The position numbers and the translations under genes are program-made. Source: Actinomycetes bacterium (GTDB taxonomy: Bacteria > Actinomycetota > Acidimicrobiia > Acidimicrobiales > Bog-793). Taken from it: a stretch of DNA of 17,230 nucleotides. Below are positions 1 to 6,578 of this stretch, one piece after another; position 1 is the first letter of the stretch, and every line of letters starts with the position of its first letter. The stretch lies in the NCBI GenBank assembly GCA_021821585.1, contig JAKACF010000023.1, forward strand, positions 1 to 17,230, read 5' to 3'. The notes below the pieces were generated by a model that searched no databases, was not told where the DNA came from, and saw only the letters and a list, made by a program, of their open reading frames with translations.

Positions 1-130
1 CCGATCAGCGGGGACCCCGTCGGTGGCCGGTCGCTTCGAGAGCGGAGGCATTGGCCCGGCGCCTGCGGGCACGCTCGCCGGGTGCCCCACGAGACGCCAC
101 CGCCCCCTTCTCGCAACAGGCGCTCGGCAG

Positions 131-173
131 TACACTGCGCGGACCGACCTGGCGGGGCTCACGACGCGGGAGG
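131..173 (+). promoter_or_regulatory. Promoter -10 and ribosome binding site of the secreted protein gene
   Basis: A TACACT -10 hexamer at 131-136 fits the actinobacterial TANNNT pattern. The region 17 bp upstream (around 108-113, TTCTCG) is only a weak -35 match. A GGGAGG Shine-Dalgarno at 168-173 lies 6 bases before the GTG at 180 and decides that start. The first 130 bases of the window hold no gene I can support. Confidence 0.45.
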
Positions 174-179
174 CGGACA

Positions 180-1400
180 GTGCTCGACGCGAAGCGGTCA
201 GGATCGACTGCAGGCGGGCGCCTACGGCGGCGCAGGCGGGCAGCGACGGCGTTGCTCTCGGTGGCGACGGCGGCCGGCGGCCTCGGCCTCGCCACCCCAC
301 AGGCCGCCCACGGCGCCACGTCGACCCCGGAGTCGGGATCCGGCGACTGCATCGCTCACCACTTCGCGTCGACGCCGAGCTACCCGATCTGGTACACGGC
401 CGGCTGCTCCGGCCACGACGAACCGGAGCTGGACCCGGTGTCGTCGCTCGCCGGCTCGGCGGAGGATCTCACGTGGACGGCCGTGCTCCCGAGCGACGGA
501 GCGGTCCCGGTCTCCTCTGTCGGCCCGACCTTCTGGTGGGGTGGCACGGTGACCGACCCCAACCCGCACGCCCTGTTCAACCAGGCCTTCCTCGAGGTGC
601 AGTTCTACCCGGACTCGCTCGTGAAGAACTGCTCCTCGAGCGGAGGCTTCAACGTCTCGTACGTGCCGAACGACTTCACCGTGTGCTCGCCGGTGTGGCA
701 GGTGAGCAGCCAGAACTTCTCCGAGACGGCCGCCTTCAACGCCGAGCTCTACCGCGGCTCGACCACGGAGCCGCTCGTCATGCACGGCGGCGACACCGTG
801 CGGATCCACTTCCACGTCGTCTCGCCGGCGGAGGGGTGGAACGTCACCGTCACCGACCTCACCACCGGCCAGACGGGCACGATCGTGCTCGACAGCAAGT
901 ACGGCCCGCTCCTCCCGGCCTTCTCCACCCAGACGATCGGGAACTCGCTCGGCTGGGGGATCGTCCACGACACGCCGAACGCCTTCGTCTGGGAGATCGG
1001 TCACACCTCCCCGTTCACCACGCCGGCGGCGGCCTACTGCGTGCCCGGGCAGGTCGGTTGCGACTCCTACGACGCCGCCCACTGGCTCGGCTTCTCACCC
1101 CTCGAGATCAAGTCGGTGACCTTCGCCGACGGATCGTCCCCGACGAGCTGGGCCGTCGTGAGCGACTTCGGCGGGACGGCTGAGGTGAACCAGTACTGCT
1201 CGAGCTACGGCGGCCCGTATTGCATCTATCCCTGGTACGCCTGGAACAAGTCCGCCTCGGGCTTTACCTACGGGGCGAACTACCCCGGAACCCAGTTCAA
1301 CTACGGCGATGCCGCCCAGTTCGCCACCGAGCCGCTCTGCGGCGGTCCGTTCGGACCGGACACGACCTACTGCGACACCGTGATCAAGCCGACGCCGTAG
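180..1400 (+). CDS. Large secreted cysteine- and aromatic-rich protein, family not recognised
   Basis: This is a 406-residue protein starting at GTG 180, chosen because GGGAGG sits 6 bases upstream. The open frame continues upstream to an ATG at 51, but that extension is Arg/Pro-rich and has no signal-like sequence. The N-terminus is a Sec/Tat-like signal: a run of five arginines (residues 16-20), a hydrophobic core at about 21-38, and a likely cleavage near AHG/A (residue 45). The mature chain has ten cysteines, probably forming disulfides. It is rich in W, Y, F, S, T and G with few charges, and has no transmembrane segment after the signal, which suits a beta-rich extracellular protein. A conspicuous stretch early in the mature part reads GPTFWWGGTVTDPN. 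I do not recognise catalytic motifs. A lectin- or peptidase-like beta-sandwich is possible but unproven. It is monocistronic, with its own promoter and a strong downstream hairpin. Confidence 0.8.
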   Translation: MLDAKRSGSTAGGRLRRRRRAATALLSVATAAGGLGLATPQAAHGATSTPESGSGDCIAHHFASTPSYPIWYTAGCSGHDEPELDPVSSLAGSAEDLTWTAVLPSDGAVPVSSVGPTFWWGGTVTDPNPHALFNQAFLEVQFYPDSLVKNCSSSGGFNVSYVPNDFTVCSPVWQVSSQNFSETAAFNAELYRGSTTEPLVMHGGDTVRIHFHVVSPAEGWNVTVTDLTTGQTGTIVLDSKYGPLLPAFSTQTIGNSLGWGIVHDTPNAFVWEIGHTSPFTTPAAAYCVPGQVGCDSYDAAHWLGFSPLEIKSVTFADGSSPTSWAVVSDFGGTAEVNQYCSSYGGPYCIYPWYAWNKSASGFTYGANYPGTQFNYGDAAQFATEPLCGGPFGPDTTYCDTVIKPTP

Positions 1401-1489
1401 CGCTCCGGGGCGACGCCGGCGGACGGGAACGGTCGGGACCGTCCGGCACCTGGCGCGGAGCGCTCGGACCGACGGCCCGCGTCGCGGCC

Positions 1490-1522
1490 GACCACGACGG
1501 CGGCGGCCCCGCCGTCGTGGTC
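1490..1522 (+). terminator. Perfect 14-bp hairpin downstream of the secreted protein gene
   Basis: GACCACGACGGCGG (1490-1503) pairs perfectly with CCGCCGTCGTGGTC (1509-1522) around the loop CGGCC. No T-tract follows, as is common for high-GC actinobacterial terminators. A smaller palindrome, ACGGTC-GG-GACCGT, lies at 1429-1442. The hairpin ends 12 bases before the -10 box of the next gene, so its right arm occupies that gene's -35 region. Confidence 0.65.
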
Positions 1523-1534
1523 CCTCCTCCTCGA

Positions 1535-1540
1535 TAGGGT
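1535..1540 (+). promoter_or_regulatory. -10 box of the Nudix gene, likely leaderless
   Basis: TAGGGT ends 7 bases before the GTG start at 1548. Transcription would begin at or next to the start codon. No Shine-Dalgarno sequence lies between, which supports a leaderless message. Confidence 0.5.
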
Positions 1541-1547
1541 CCGGTCG

Positions 1548-2021
1548 GTGGGCGTGTCGCCGTACATCCGCACTCTCCGCCGGTCGATCGGCCACGACCT
1601 GCTGCTGCTGCCGGCGGTGGCGGTGCTCCCCTTCGACGAGGAGGGCCGCGTCCTGCTCGTGCGCCAGTCCGACGACGGGCTCTGGGCGACGATCGGGGGG
1701 TCGGTGGAGCCGGACGAGTCGCCGCACGAGGCCGCCGTGCGGGAGACGGCGGAGGAGACGGGGCTCGTCGTCGAGCTCGACGGCATCCGCGCCGCCCTCG
1801 GCGGCCGGCGGCTGCGGGCGCGGTACCCGAACGGGGACGAGTGCAGCTACGTCGCCACCGTCTTCTCGGCGAGGGTGACCGGGGGGGTGGCCAAGGCCGA
1901 CGGCGACGAGGTCCTCGAGCTCGCCTGGTTCCCGCCCGGTGCGCTCCCGGTCGGGGAGATGAACGATCTCACCCGCGCCGTGCTGGAGGGCGCCGGGCTC
2001 CTCCCGCCGCCGCCGGGATGA
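1548..2021 (+). CDS. Nudix hydrolase
   Basis: This 157-residue protein has a complete Nudix box at residues 51-73: G51-x5-E57-x7-R65-E66-x-x-E69-E70-x-G72-L73. Nudix enzymes use the REXXEE glutamates to bind Mg2+ and hydrolyse nucleoside diphosphates linked to another group. The substrate cannot be read from the sequence. The length is normal for a single-domain cytoplasmic member. Residues 18-40 form the usual first strands of the fold (LLLLPAVAVLPF...VLLVRQ), and the chain ends in a helix and a short proline-rich tail. The GTG start follows a TAGGGT -10 box by 7 bases and has no ribosome binding site. The next gene starts 62 bases downstream with its own putative promoter. Confidence 0.9.
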   Translation: MGVSPYIRTLRRSIGHDLLLLPAVAVLPFDEEGRVLLVRQSDDGLWATIGGSVEPDESPHEAAVRETAEETGLVVELDGIRAALGGRRLRARYPNGDECSYVATVFSARVTGGVAKADGDEVLELAWFPPGALPVGEMNDLTRAVLEGAGLLPPPPG

Positions 2022-2055
2022 CGACACCGTCTCCTCTGCCCGAGAACCCAGGCGC

Positions 2056-2080
2056 TAGGTTGGGCGGGCCCAAAGGAGGA
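2056..2080 (+). promoter_or_regulatory. -10 box and strong ribosome binding site of the amidohydrolase gene
   Basis: TAGGTT (2056-2061) is a good -10 hexamer. AAAGGAGGA (2072-2080) is an almost perfect Shine-Dalgarno sequence 3 bases before ATG 2084. This fixes the start even though the reading frame stays open upstream. It is the strongest ribosome binding site in the window. Confidence 0.55.
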
Positions 2081-2083
2081 GCG

Positions 2084-3292
2084 ATGCCGAGGATCCTGTT
2101 TCGTGGTGGCCGCGTCTTCGACGGGAGGGGCACGCCGCCCGAACCGGCCGAGGTGGTCGTCGAAGGCGACCGCATCCTCGAGGTCGGGACCGGCCTCGAC
2201 GGGGACGAGGCCGTCGACCTCGCCGGGAGGACGCTCGTCCCCGGCCTGTTCGACTGCCACGTCCACTTCACCTTCAGCGGGCGGCTCGACCTCCTCGACG
2301 GGGCGATGCGCCCGTTCTCGATGAGGTACTTCGAGGCGATCGACAACATGAAGGCGACGCTCGCGACGGGCGTCACCTCGGTGCGGGAGGCCGGCGGGTC
2401 CGATCTCGGTGTGAAGACTGCGGTCGAGCAGGGCCTGGCCGCCGGACCCCGCATGCAGATCTCGATCATCATGCTCTCCCAGACCGGGGGGCACGGCGAC
2501 TCCCGCCTGCCCTCGGGCAGCTGCTTCGGCTGGCACGAGGCCTATCCCGGCAATCCGCCCGGGCTCGTCGACGGCCCGGAGGAGATGCGCCGGAGAGTGC
2601 GCGAGCTCATACGGGAGGGAGCCGACGTCATCAAGGTGGCGACCTCCGGCGGCGTGCTGTCGCCTCGCGACGACCCCCGCCACGGCCACTTCCGCGACGA
2701 GGAGCTGTCCGTGCTCGTCGCCGAGGCGCAGGCCGCCGGCCTGTACGTGATGGCCCACGCCCAGGCGACCGAGGGCATCAAGGCCGCTGTGCGCAACGGG
2801 ATCCGTTCCATCGAGCACGGGATCTACCTCGACGACGAGGCGATCTCCATGATGCTCGAGGCGGGCACCTGGCTCGTCCCGACGCTGTCGGCGCCCCGTG
2901 CGGTGCTGGCCGCCTCCGCCGCAGGGGCGCAGCTCGGCGAGGCGATCGTCGCCAAGGCACGTCAGGTCCTCGAGGTCCACTCGGACTCCTTCCGCCGCGC
3001 CGTCGAGGCCGGTGTCCGCATCGCCATGGGGACCGACTCGGGAGTCGGCCCCCATGGGCACAACCTCGAGGAGCTCGGCCTCATGGTCGAGTCGAGCCCG
3101 ATGACACCCTTGGAGGCGTGGGTCGCCACGACAAAGAGCGCCGCCGAGCTGTGCGGCGTGGGGGAGCGGCTCGGCACGATCGAGCCCGGGAAGCTGGCCG
3201 ACCTCGTCTCCCTCGAGGGCGACCTCGAGGACCTCGACAAGCTCGCAGAGCGGGTCTCGGGTGTCTGGAAGGGCGGCGTGCGGATCGCCTGA
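2084..3292 (+). CDS. Metal-dependent amidohydrolase, prolidase / imidazolonepropionase-like group
   Basis: This is a 402-residue cytoplasmic TIM-barrel amidohydrolase. Metal-site residues are visible in order: H59-x-H61 (DCHVHF), K184 (the lysine expected to be carboxylated, DVIKVATSGG), H225 (VMAHAQ), H245 (SIEHG) and D318 (MGTDSG). The composite beta-sandwich ends (RILFRGGRVFDG at the start, IEPGKLADLV near the end) are typical of the superfamily. The segment LSQTGGHGD (131-139) is typical of members annotated as Xaa-Pro dipeptidase or Xaa-Arg carboxypeptidase, so hydrolysis of a dipeptide or N-acyl amino acid is the best guess. The start is fixed by AAAGGAGGA just upstream. It follows the Nudix gene but appears to have its own promoter. 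No neighbouring transporter or peptide-utilisation gene narrows the substrate. Confidence 0.9.
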   Translation: MPRILFRGGRVFDGRGTPPEPAEVVVEGDRILEVGTGLDGDEAVDLAGRTLVPGLFDCHVHFTFSGRLDLLDGAMRPFSMRYFEAIDNMKATLATGVTSVREAGGSDLGVKTAVEQGLAAGPRMQISIIMLSQTGGHGDSRLPSGSCFGWHEAYPGNPPGLVDGPEEMRRRVRELIREGADVIKVATSGGVLSPRDDPRHGHFRDEELSVLVAEAQAAGLYVMAHAQATEGIKAAVRNGIRSIEHGIYLDDEAISMMLEAGTWLVPTLSAPRAVLAASAAGAQLGEAIVAKARQVLEVHSDSFRRAVEAGVRIAMGTDSGVGPHGHNLEELGLMVESSPMTPLEAWVATTKSAAELCGVGERLGTIEPGKLADLVSLEGDLEDLDKLAERVSGVWKGGVRIA

Positions 3293-3363
3293 GAGCCCGG
3301 GTCCTGCTCGGCGCCACGACACCGGGGCTCCATCCGCGCTCGACCGCGGGCCATGCCGGCCCG
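3293..3363 (+). terminator. Candidate terminator hairpins after the amidohydrolase gene
   Basis: Two inverted repeats follow the stop codon directly. GAGCCCGGGT (3293-3302) pairs with ACCGGGGCTC (3321-3330) with one mismatch. CGGGCC (3347-3352) pairs perfectly with GGCCCG (3358-3363) around a 5-base loop. Neither is followed by a T-run, so the call rests on position and stem strength. Confidence 0.35.
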
Positions 3364-3380
3364 TCGGGGCGCACCCGAAC

Positions 3381-3447
3381 CGCTACCGAACTGCTACCTC
3401 ACTGCATCCCCGGGGGGGTGACAGCGCTGCTGTCGCTTCGATAGAAC
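3381..3447 (+). promoter_or_regulatory. Putative regulated promoter of the GT2 gene
   Basis: GTGACA (3418-3423) and TAGAAC (3442-3447), 18 bp apart, resemble -35 and -10 boxes. A perfect palindrome, GACAGC-GCT-GCTGTC (3420-3434), overlaps the -35 and spacer, where a repressor would bind. Just upstream GCTACC occurs twice with a 10-bp period (3382 and 3392), and a variant GCATCC follows at 3404. Function is inferred from layout only. Confidence 0.35.
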
Positions 3448-3480
3448 TGTCAGCGGCGACGACGGAGGCCGAGGGGGCAC

Positions 3481-4971
3481 TTGGCCGCGGAGCGCCTTGG
3501 GGGCAGTCGAGTGATACAGGGGCAACAGGCTCACAGCTACGCGGACGCGGACGCGACCGAACCGCCGGTCGTCCGGCTCGCGCCACCACCGTGGCGGCGC
3601 GCGCTGCACGCCCAGGGAGGGATGCGCCGCCCGGTCGACCAGGCGACCCTCTTCGCCCGCCAGCCGGCGCGCGTCTACATCTCCACCCACCACAAGTTCA
3701 TCATCTCGGGTCTGTTCAGCCTCTGCTGGGTGGCGCTGTCGGTCTGGATCTCGCTTCCCTGGATCCGCGACGCCTCCCGGCTCATCGACCCCGTGCCGGC
3801 GGTCATCGTCATCTCCTGCATCGCGTTCCTGCCGGGCCTCATGGTCGCCTTCCTCTCGATGAGCCTCGTCCTCGACCGCCAGCCGCGCTTCAAGGACCTG
3901 CACCCGACGACGGCCGTCGACATCCTCATCGCCGCCCGTAACGAGGAGGCCGGCATCGCCCAGACGATCGAGTACCTCTCGAGGCAGGACTACGAGGGCC
4001 CGCTCCGCGTCATCCTGGCCGACAACGGCTCGACCGACCGGACGGTCGAGCTGGCGCGGGCGGCCGCCTCCGCCCACGGCGTCAACCTGAGGGTCGTCCA
4101 CGAGACCACCCCGGGCAAGAGCCACGCCCTCAACAAAGGCCTCGAGGTCTGCACGAGCCCCCTCGTCATCACGGTCGACGCCGACACCCTTCTGCACCCC
4201 TCTGCGGTCCGCCTCCTCGTCGCCCGGCTCGACTCCTCGCCCGAGGAGGTCGTCGCCGTCGCCGGCACCGTGCTCGTGCGCAACGGGAGGGCGAGCTTCT
4301 GGTCGAAGCTGCAGGAGTGGGACTACTTCCTCGGCATCGCCTCGGTGAAGCGGATGCAGGGCCTCTTCCAGTCGACGCTCGTCGCCCAGGGAGCCTTCAG
4401 CCTCTACCGCACCGAGGCCGTCCGGAGGGTCGGGGGCTGGCCGGACGCCATCGGGGAGGACATCCTCCTCACCTGGCAGCTCCTCCACCGGGAGGGGCTC
4501 GTCTACTTCGAGCCGCTCTCGGTCGCCTTCACGACCGCGCCGGAGAACCTGAAGGCCTTCGCCCGCCAGCGCTCGCGCTGGGCGCGGGGGATGCTCGAGG
4601 GCCTGAAGTCGGTGCCGCCCTGGCGGCACTCCAAGTACCGGACGGCCGCCCTCGCCTTCACGAACCTCGCCATCCCGCTCGTCGACCTCGGCTACACCTT
4701 CATCTGGCTGCCGGGCCTGGCGCTCGCCTTCACCGGGCGCTACTACATCGTCGGGCCGATGACGCTCGCCGTCCTTCCGCTCACCTTCCTCGTCTACGGG
4801 GTGCTCTACCGCCAGCAGCGCGACCGGGTCTTCGCCCCCCTCGGGCTGCAGGTGCGGCGGAACCGGGCGGGGCTGTTCCTCTTCATCGTCCTCTACCAGC
4901 CCGTCATGTCGGTCGTCTCGGTGATGGGCTACGGACAGGAGCTCCTCCACCTCCGCAGGCGCTGGCGCTGA
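3481..4971 (+). CDS. Membrane family 2 glycosyltransferase, polysaccharide-synthase type
   Basis: This protein of up to 496 residues has two N-terminal membrane segments (about 74-95 and 101-127), a cytoplasmic GT-A domain (about 140-375) and three or more C-terminal membrane segments. Its motifs are those of processive inverting synthases: DILIAARNEE at the domain start, D181-N-G-S-T-D, the D233-A-D235 metal site, E326-D327 (catalytic-base position) and Q363-R-S-R-W367. This places it with cellulose, poly-GlcNAc and hyaluronan synthases, which use UDP-sugars and extrude the chain. The sugar cannot be deduced. No PilZ domain is seen, and no BcsB- or PgaA/B-like partner is adjacent. The start is uncertain: TTG 3481 has GAGGGGG upstream, while GTG 3511 (residue 11) also has a G-rich site. 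The first 60 residues are hydrophilic. It is convergent with the next gene. Confidence 0.88.
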   Translation: MAAERLGGSRVIQGQQAHSYADADATEPPVVRLAPPPWRRALHAQGGMRRPVDQATLFARQPARVYISTHHKFIISGLFSLCWVALSVWISLPWIRDASRLIDPVPAVIVISCIAFLPGLMVAFLSMSLVLDRQPRFKDLHPTTAVDILIAARNEEAGIAQTIEYLSRQDYEGPLRVILADNGSTDRTVELARAAASAHGVNLRVVHETTPGKSHALNKGLEVCTSPLVITVDADTLLHPSAVRLLVARLDSSPEEVVAVAGTVLVRNGRASFWSKLQEWDYFLGIASVKRMQGLFQSTLVAQGAFSLYRTEAVRRVGGWPDAIGEDILLTWQLLHREGLVYFEPLSVAFTTAPENLKAFARQRSRWARGMLEGLKSVPPWRHSKYRTAALAFTNLAIPLVDLGYTFIWLPGLALAFTGRYYIVGPMTLAVLPLTFLVYGVLYRQQRDRVFAPLGLQVRRNRAGLFLFIVLYQPVMSVVSVMGYGQELLHLRRRWR

Positions 4972-4980
4972 AGGGCCCCG

Positions 4981-4997
4981 CCGTCAGTTGATGACGG
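4981..4997. other. Stem-loop between convergent GT2 and L,D-transpeptidase genes
   Basis: CCGTCA (4981-4986) pairs with TGACGG (4992-4997) around GTTGA. It overlaps the last codons of the minus-strand gene, only 10 bases past the GT2 stop. It could help end transcription from either side, but the stem is short. Confidence 0.25.
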
Positions 4998-6150
4998 TGA
5001 CGAGGGTGCCGTAGGCGAGGTAGGGCCAGACCTGGGCCGCCTGGGCGAGCGGGAGCTCGATGCACCCGAGGCTCTGGGGGATGCCGTACCCGGCCCGCGG
5101 CATGTAGTGGACGGCGTCGTTGCCGTGGAAGTAGGCGACGTACTGGACGAGGTCGGCGTAGTGGGAGCCGTCGGGGTTGGTCCCCTTCATGACCTGCTGA
5201 CGGAGCCTCGAGTAGACGGCGAAGGTCCCGTCCGGCGTCGGCGAGCTGGCGATCCCGGTGTTGACGGGCGTCTTCACCGCCACATGTCCGTCGTGCCAGA
5301 CCGTGAGGCTCTCCGGCTGGGCCTTGTTGGCGAGGGCGTAGTTGTAGCCGCCGGTGTTGACGCTGTGGTTGGCCACCGCCGTGACGAGGCTCACCCAGAG
5401 CGCCCGGTCGATGGTGCCGGTCGGGATGAGGCCGTGGTCCGCCTCGAACGACATGACGAGCCCCTTGGTGAACAGGTCGTCGACACCAGGCTTCCACTTG
5501 TCGGTGAGCTCCGCCGGCCACCCCTTGTTGCGCCAGGTGAAGCTGCCGGAGGGAGCCCTCACGAGGGCGGCGACCTGGGCGGCCTCGTCGCCGGGGGCGA
5601 TCGGGCTGCCCGAGGGCTGCCAGGAGAGCGGCGAGTAGTCGAGCTCGGACAGCAGCTGCTGGAGCCGCAGGATTGAGCCGTTCTCCGTGCGGAAGTGGTC
5701 GACGGCCCCCTTCGCGAGCGTGCTCCCGTCCTTGCCGCGGACCCCCGAGCTGCCGCTCGGGACGCGAAGGGTGACCGGGGTGAGGGGGAGGTAGGGGACC
5801 GAGGGCGTGAAGACCATCTCGTCACCCCGCACGCTCCAGCTGCCCGGTGTCGAGGGGTTGAGCCGTGGCTTCGGGCTGTCGGCGGCGAGCGGTGCGGAGA
5901 AGGTCACGACGATGGGCGCCGTCGGGTTCACCCTCGTCGAGCCCGAGGGCGGCGTGACGCCCGCCACCCTGAGGGTCGCCCCGGCGCCTCCGGAGGTCGT
6001 CGAGCTGCTGGTGCCGGCAGTCGAGGTCGTCTGGCGCCGGCCCCTCTGTCCGGAGGCGGAGGCGTTGCTGGTGCGGGTGGCCAGGTAGCCGACCCCGCCG
6101 CCGATGACGAGCGCCACCACCACGAGGCCGACCACGAGCAGCACGGACAT
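4984..6150 (-). CDS. Membrane-anchored L,D-transpeptidase (YkuD fold) with Ig-like domain
   Basis: This 388-residue protein has an N-terminal signal-anchor (residues 2-22), a Ser/Thr-rich linker to about 57, a bacterial Ig-like domain (about 60-158, VTPPSGSTRVNPTAPIVVTF...), a peptidoglycan-binding-like segment (about 160-260, including TKGLVMSFEADHGL) and a C-terminal YkuD catalytic domain. L,D-transpeptidases form 3-3 crosslinks in peptidoglycan outside the membrane through a cysteine acyl-enzyme. Here the catalytic region is H342-G343 ... S360-L-G362-C363-I-E-L. The usual SHGC histidine is replaced by leucine, while the serine, glycine and cysteine remain. ATG 6150 is chosen because GGGAG lies 4 bases upstream and the hydrophobic anchor follows at once. 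An in-frame GTG at 6177 is the alternative. A separate promoter lies upstream. Confidence 0.88.
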   Translation of the reverse strand: MSVLLVVGLVVVALVIGGGVGYLATRTSNASASGQRGRRQTTSTAGTSSSTTSGGAGATLRVAGVTPPSGSTRVNPTAPIVVTFSAPLAADSPKPRLNPSTPGSWSVRGDEMVFTPSVPYLPLTPVTLRVPSGSSGVRGKDGSTLAKGAVDHFRTENGSILRLQQLLSELDYSPLSWQPSGSPIAPGDEAAQVAALVRAPSGSFTWRNKGWPAELTDKWKPGVDDLFTKGLVMSFEADHGLIPTGTIDRALWVSLVTAVANHSVNTGGYNYALANKAQPESLTVWHDGHVAVKTPVNTGIASSPTPDGTFAVYSRLRQQVMKGTNPDGSHYADLVQYVAYFHGNDAVHYMPRAGYGIPQSLGCIELPLAQAAQVWPYLAYGTLVTVIN

Positions 6151-6184
6151 GCTCCCACGACTTGAACGGCCGGTCACCCCAACA

Positions 6185-6212
6185 CAATTACCCGGTGAGG
6201 CCCCGTTGTCCA
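6185..6212 (-). promoter_or_regulatory. Putative promoter of the L,D-transpeptidase gene
   Basis: On the minus strand, TGGACA (6212-6207) and TAATTG (6190-6185) are separated by 16 bp. The -35 matches TTGACA at five of six positions. It is one of very few AT-rich spots in this divergent intergenic stretch. The remainder, 6213-6410, holds no gene I can support. It contains an 11-bp palindrome GTCTG-G-CAGAC (6335-6345) and a repeated ACCGGCGC. Confidence 0.4.
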
Positions 6213-6410
6213 CGCGCCCGGCGCGGGACCGCCGCTTCAGGGGCCCGAATGCCGGGCCGACTGCGCCGCTGCGCCGCCCGCCGGCTCGCCGGGAGGTCGG
6301 AGAGGCATGGCAGAACCGGCGCGCCACCGGCGCCGTCTGGCAGACTGTGGCCCGCGGGGAGCGTCCGTGGTGCCGTGGGGGCGCCACGACGGCGTGACGG
6401 GGGGTAGGCA

Positions 6411-6578
6411 ATGTTCGAGGACGGCGAGAACGAGCCCGCGCTGGCCGAGCTGGGGACGCTCGGCGGACCGGGCGACGGGGAAGCCCCGCGGCCCCGGCGG
6501 ATCCGGCCACGGCGAGTCGTGGCCGGCGTGGCAGTCGCCGCCCTCGTCACCGCGGCGTCGTGGTCCCACTCCAGCTGA
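6411..6578 (+). CDS. Out-of-frame N-terminal anchor of the following extracytoplasmic protein
   Basis: ATG 6411, preceded by the G-rich GGGGGGTAGG, opens a 55-codon frame. It encodes an acidic N-terminus, then a basic stretch RPRRIRPRR (27-35), then a hydrophobic run VVAGVAVAALVTAA (36-49). It stops at TGA 6576-6578. The downstream frame begins VVVPLQLTPAA exactly where this hydrophobic helix should continue. A -1 shift, or one restored base, near 6555-6558 would fuse the two into one signal-anchored protein. I therefore read it as the true N-terminus of the next gene, separated by a point deletion or a sequencing error in GC-rich DNA. Confidence 0.6.
   Translation: MFEDGENEPALAELGTLGGPGDGEAPRPRRIRPRRVVAGVAVAALVTAASWSHSS

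Noticed and set aside
1841..2083. Upstream extension of the amidohydrolase to 483 residues
   Set aside because: It overlaps the Nudix gene in another frame, and the AAAGGAGGA site fixes ATG 2084.
3394..4950. A 518-codon minus-strand frame opposite the GT2 gene
   Set aside because: The composition is acidic/Arg/Pro antisense-like, no motif is seen, and the GT2 frame has all catalytic residues.
6550..6562. Programmed -1 ribosomal frameshifting
   Set aside because: There is no X-XXY-YYZ slippery heptamer and no obvious pseudoknot. A single-base loss or sequencing error is simpler.
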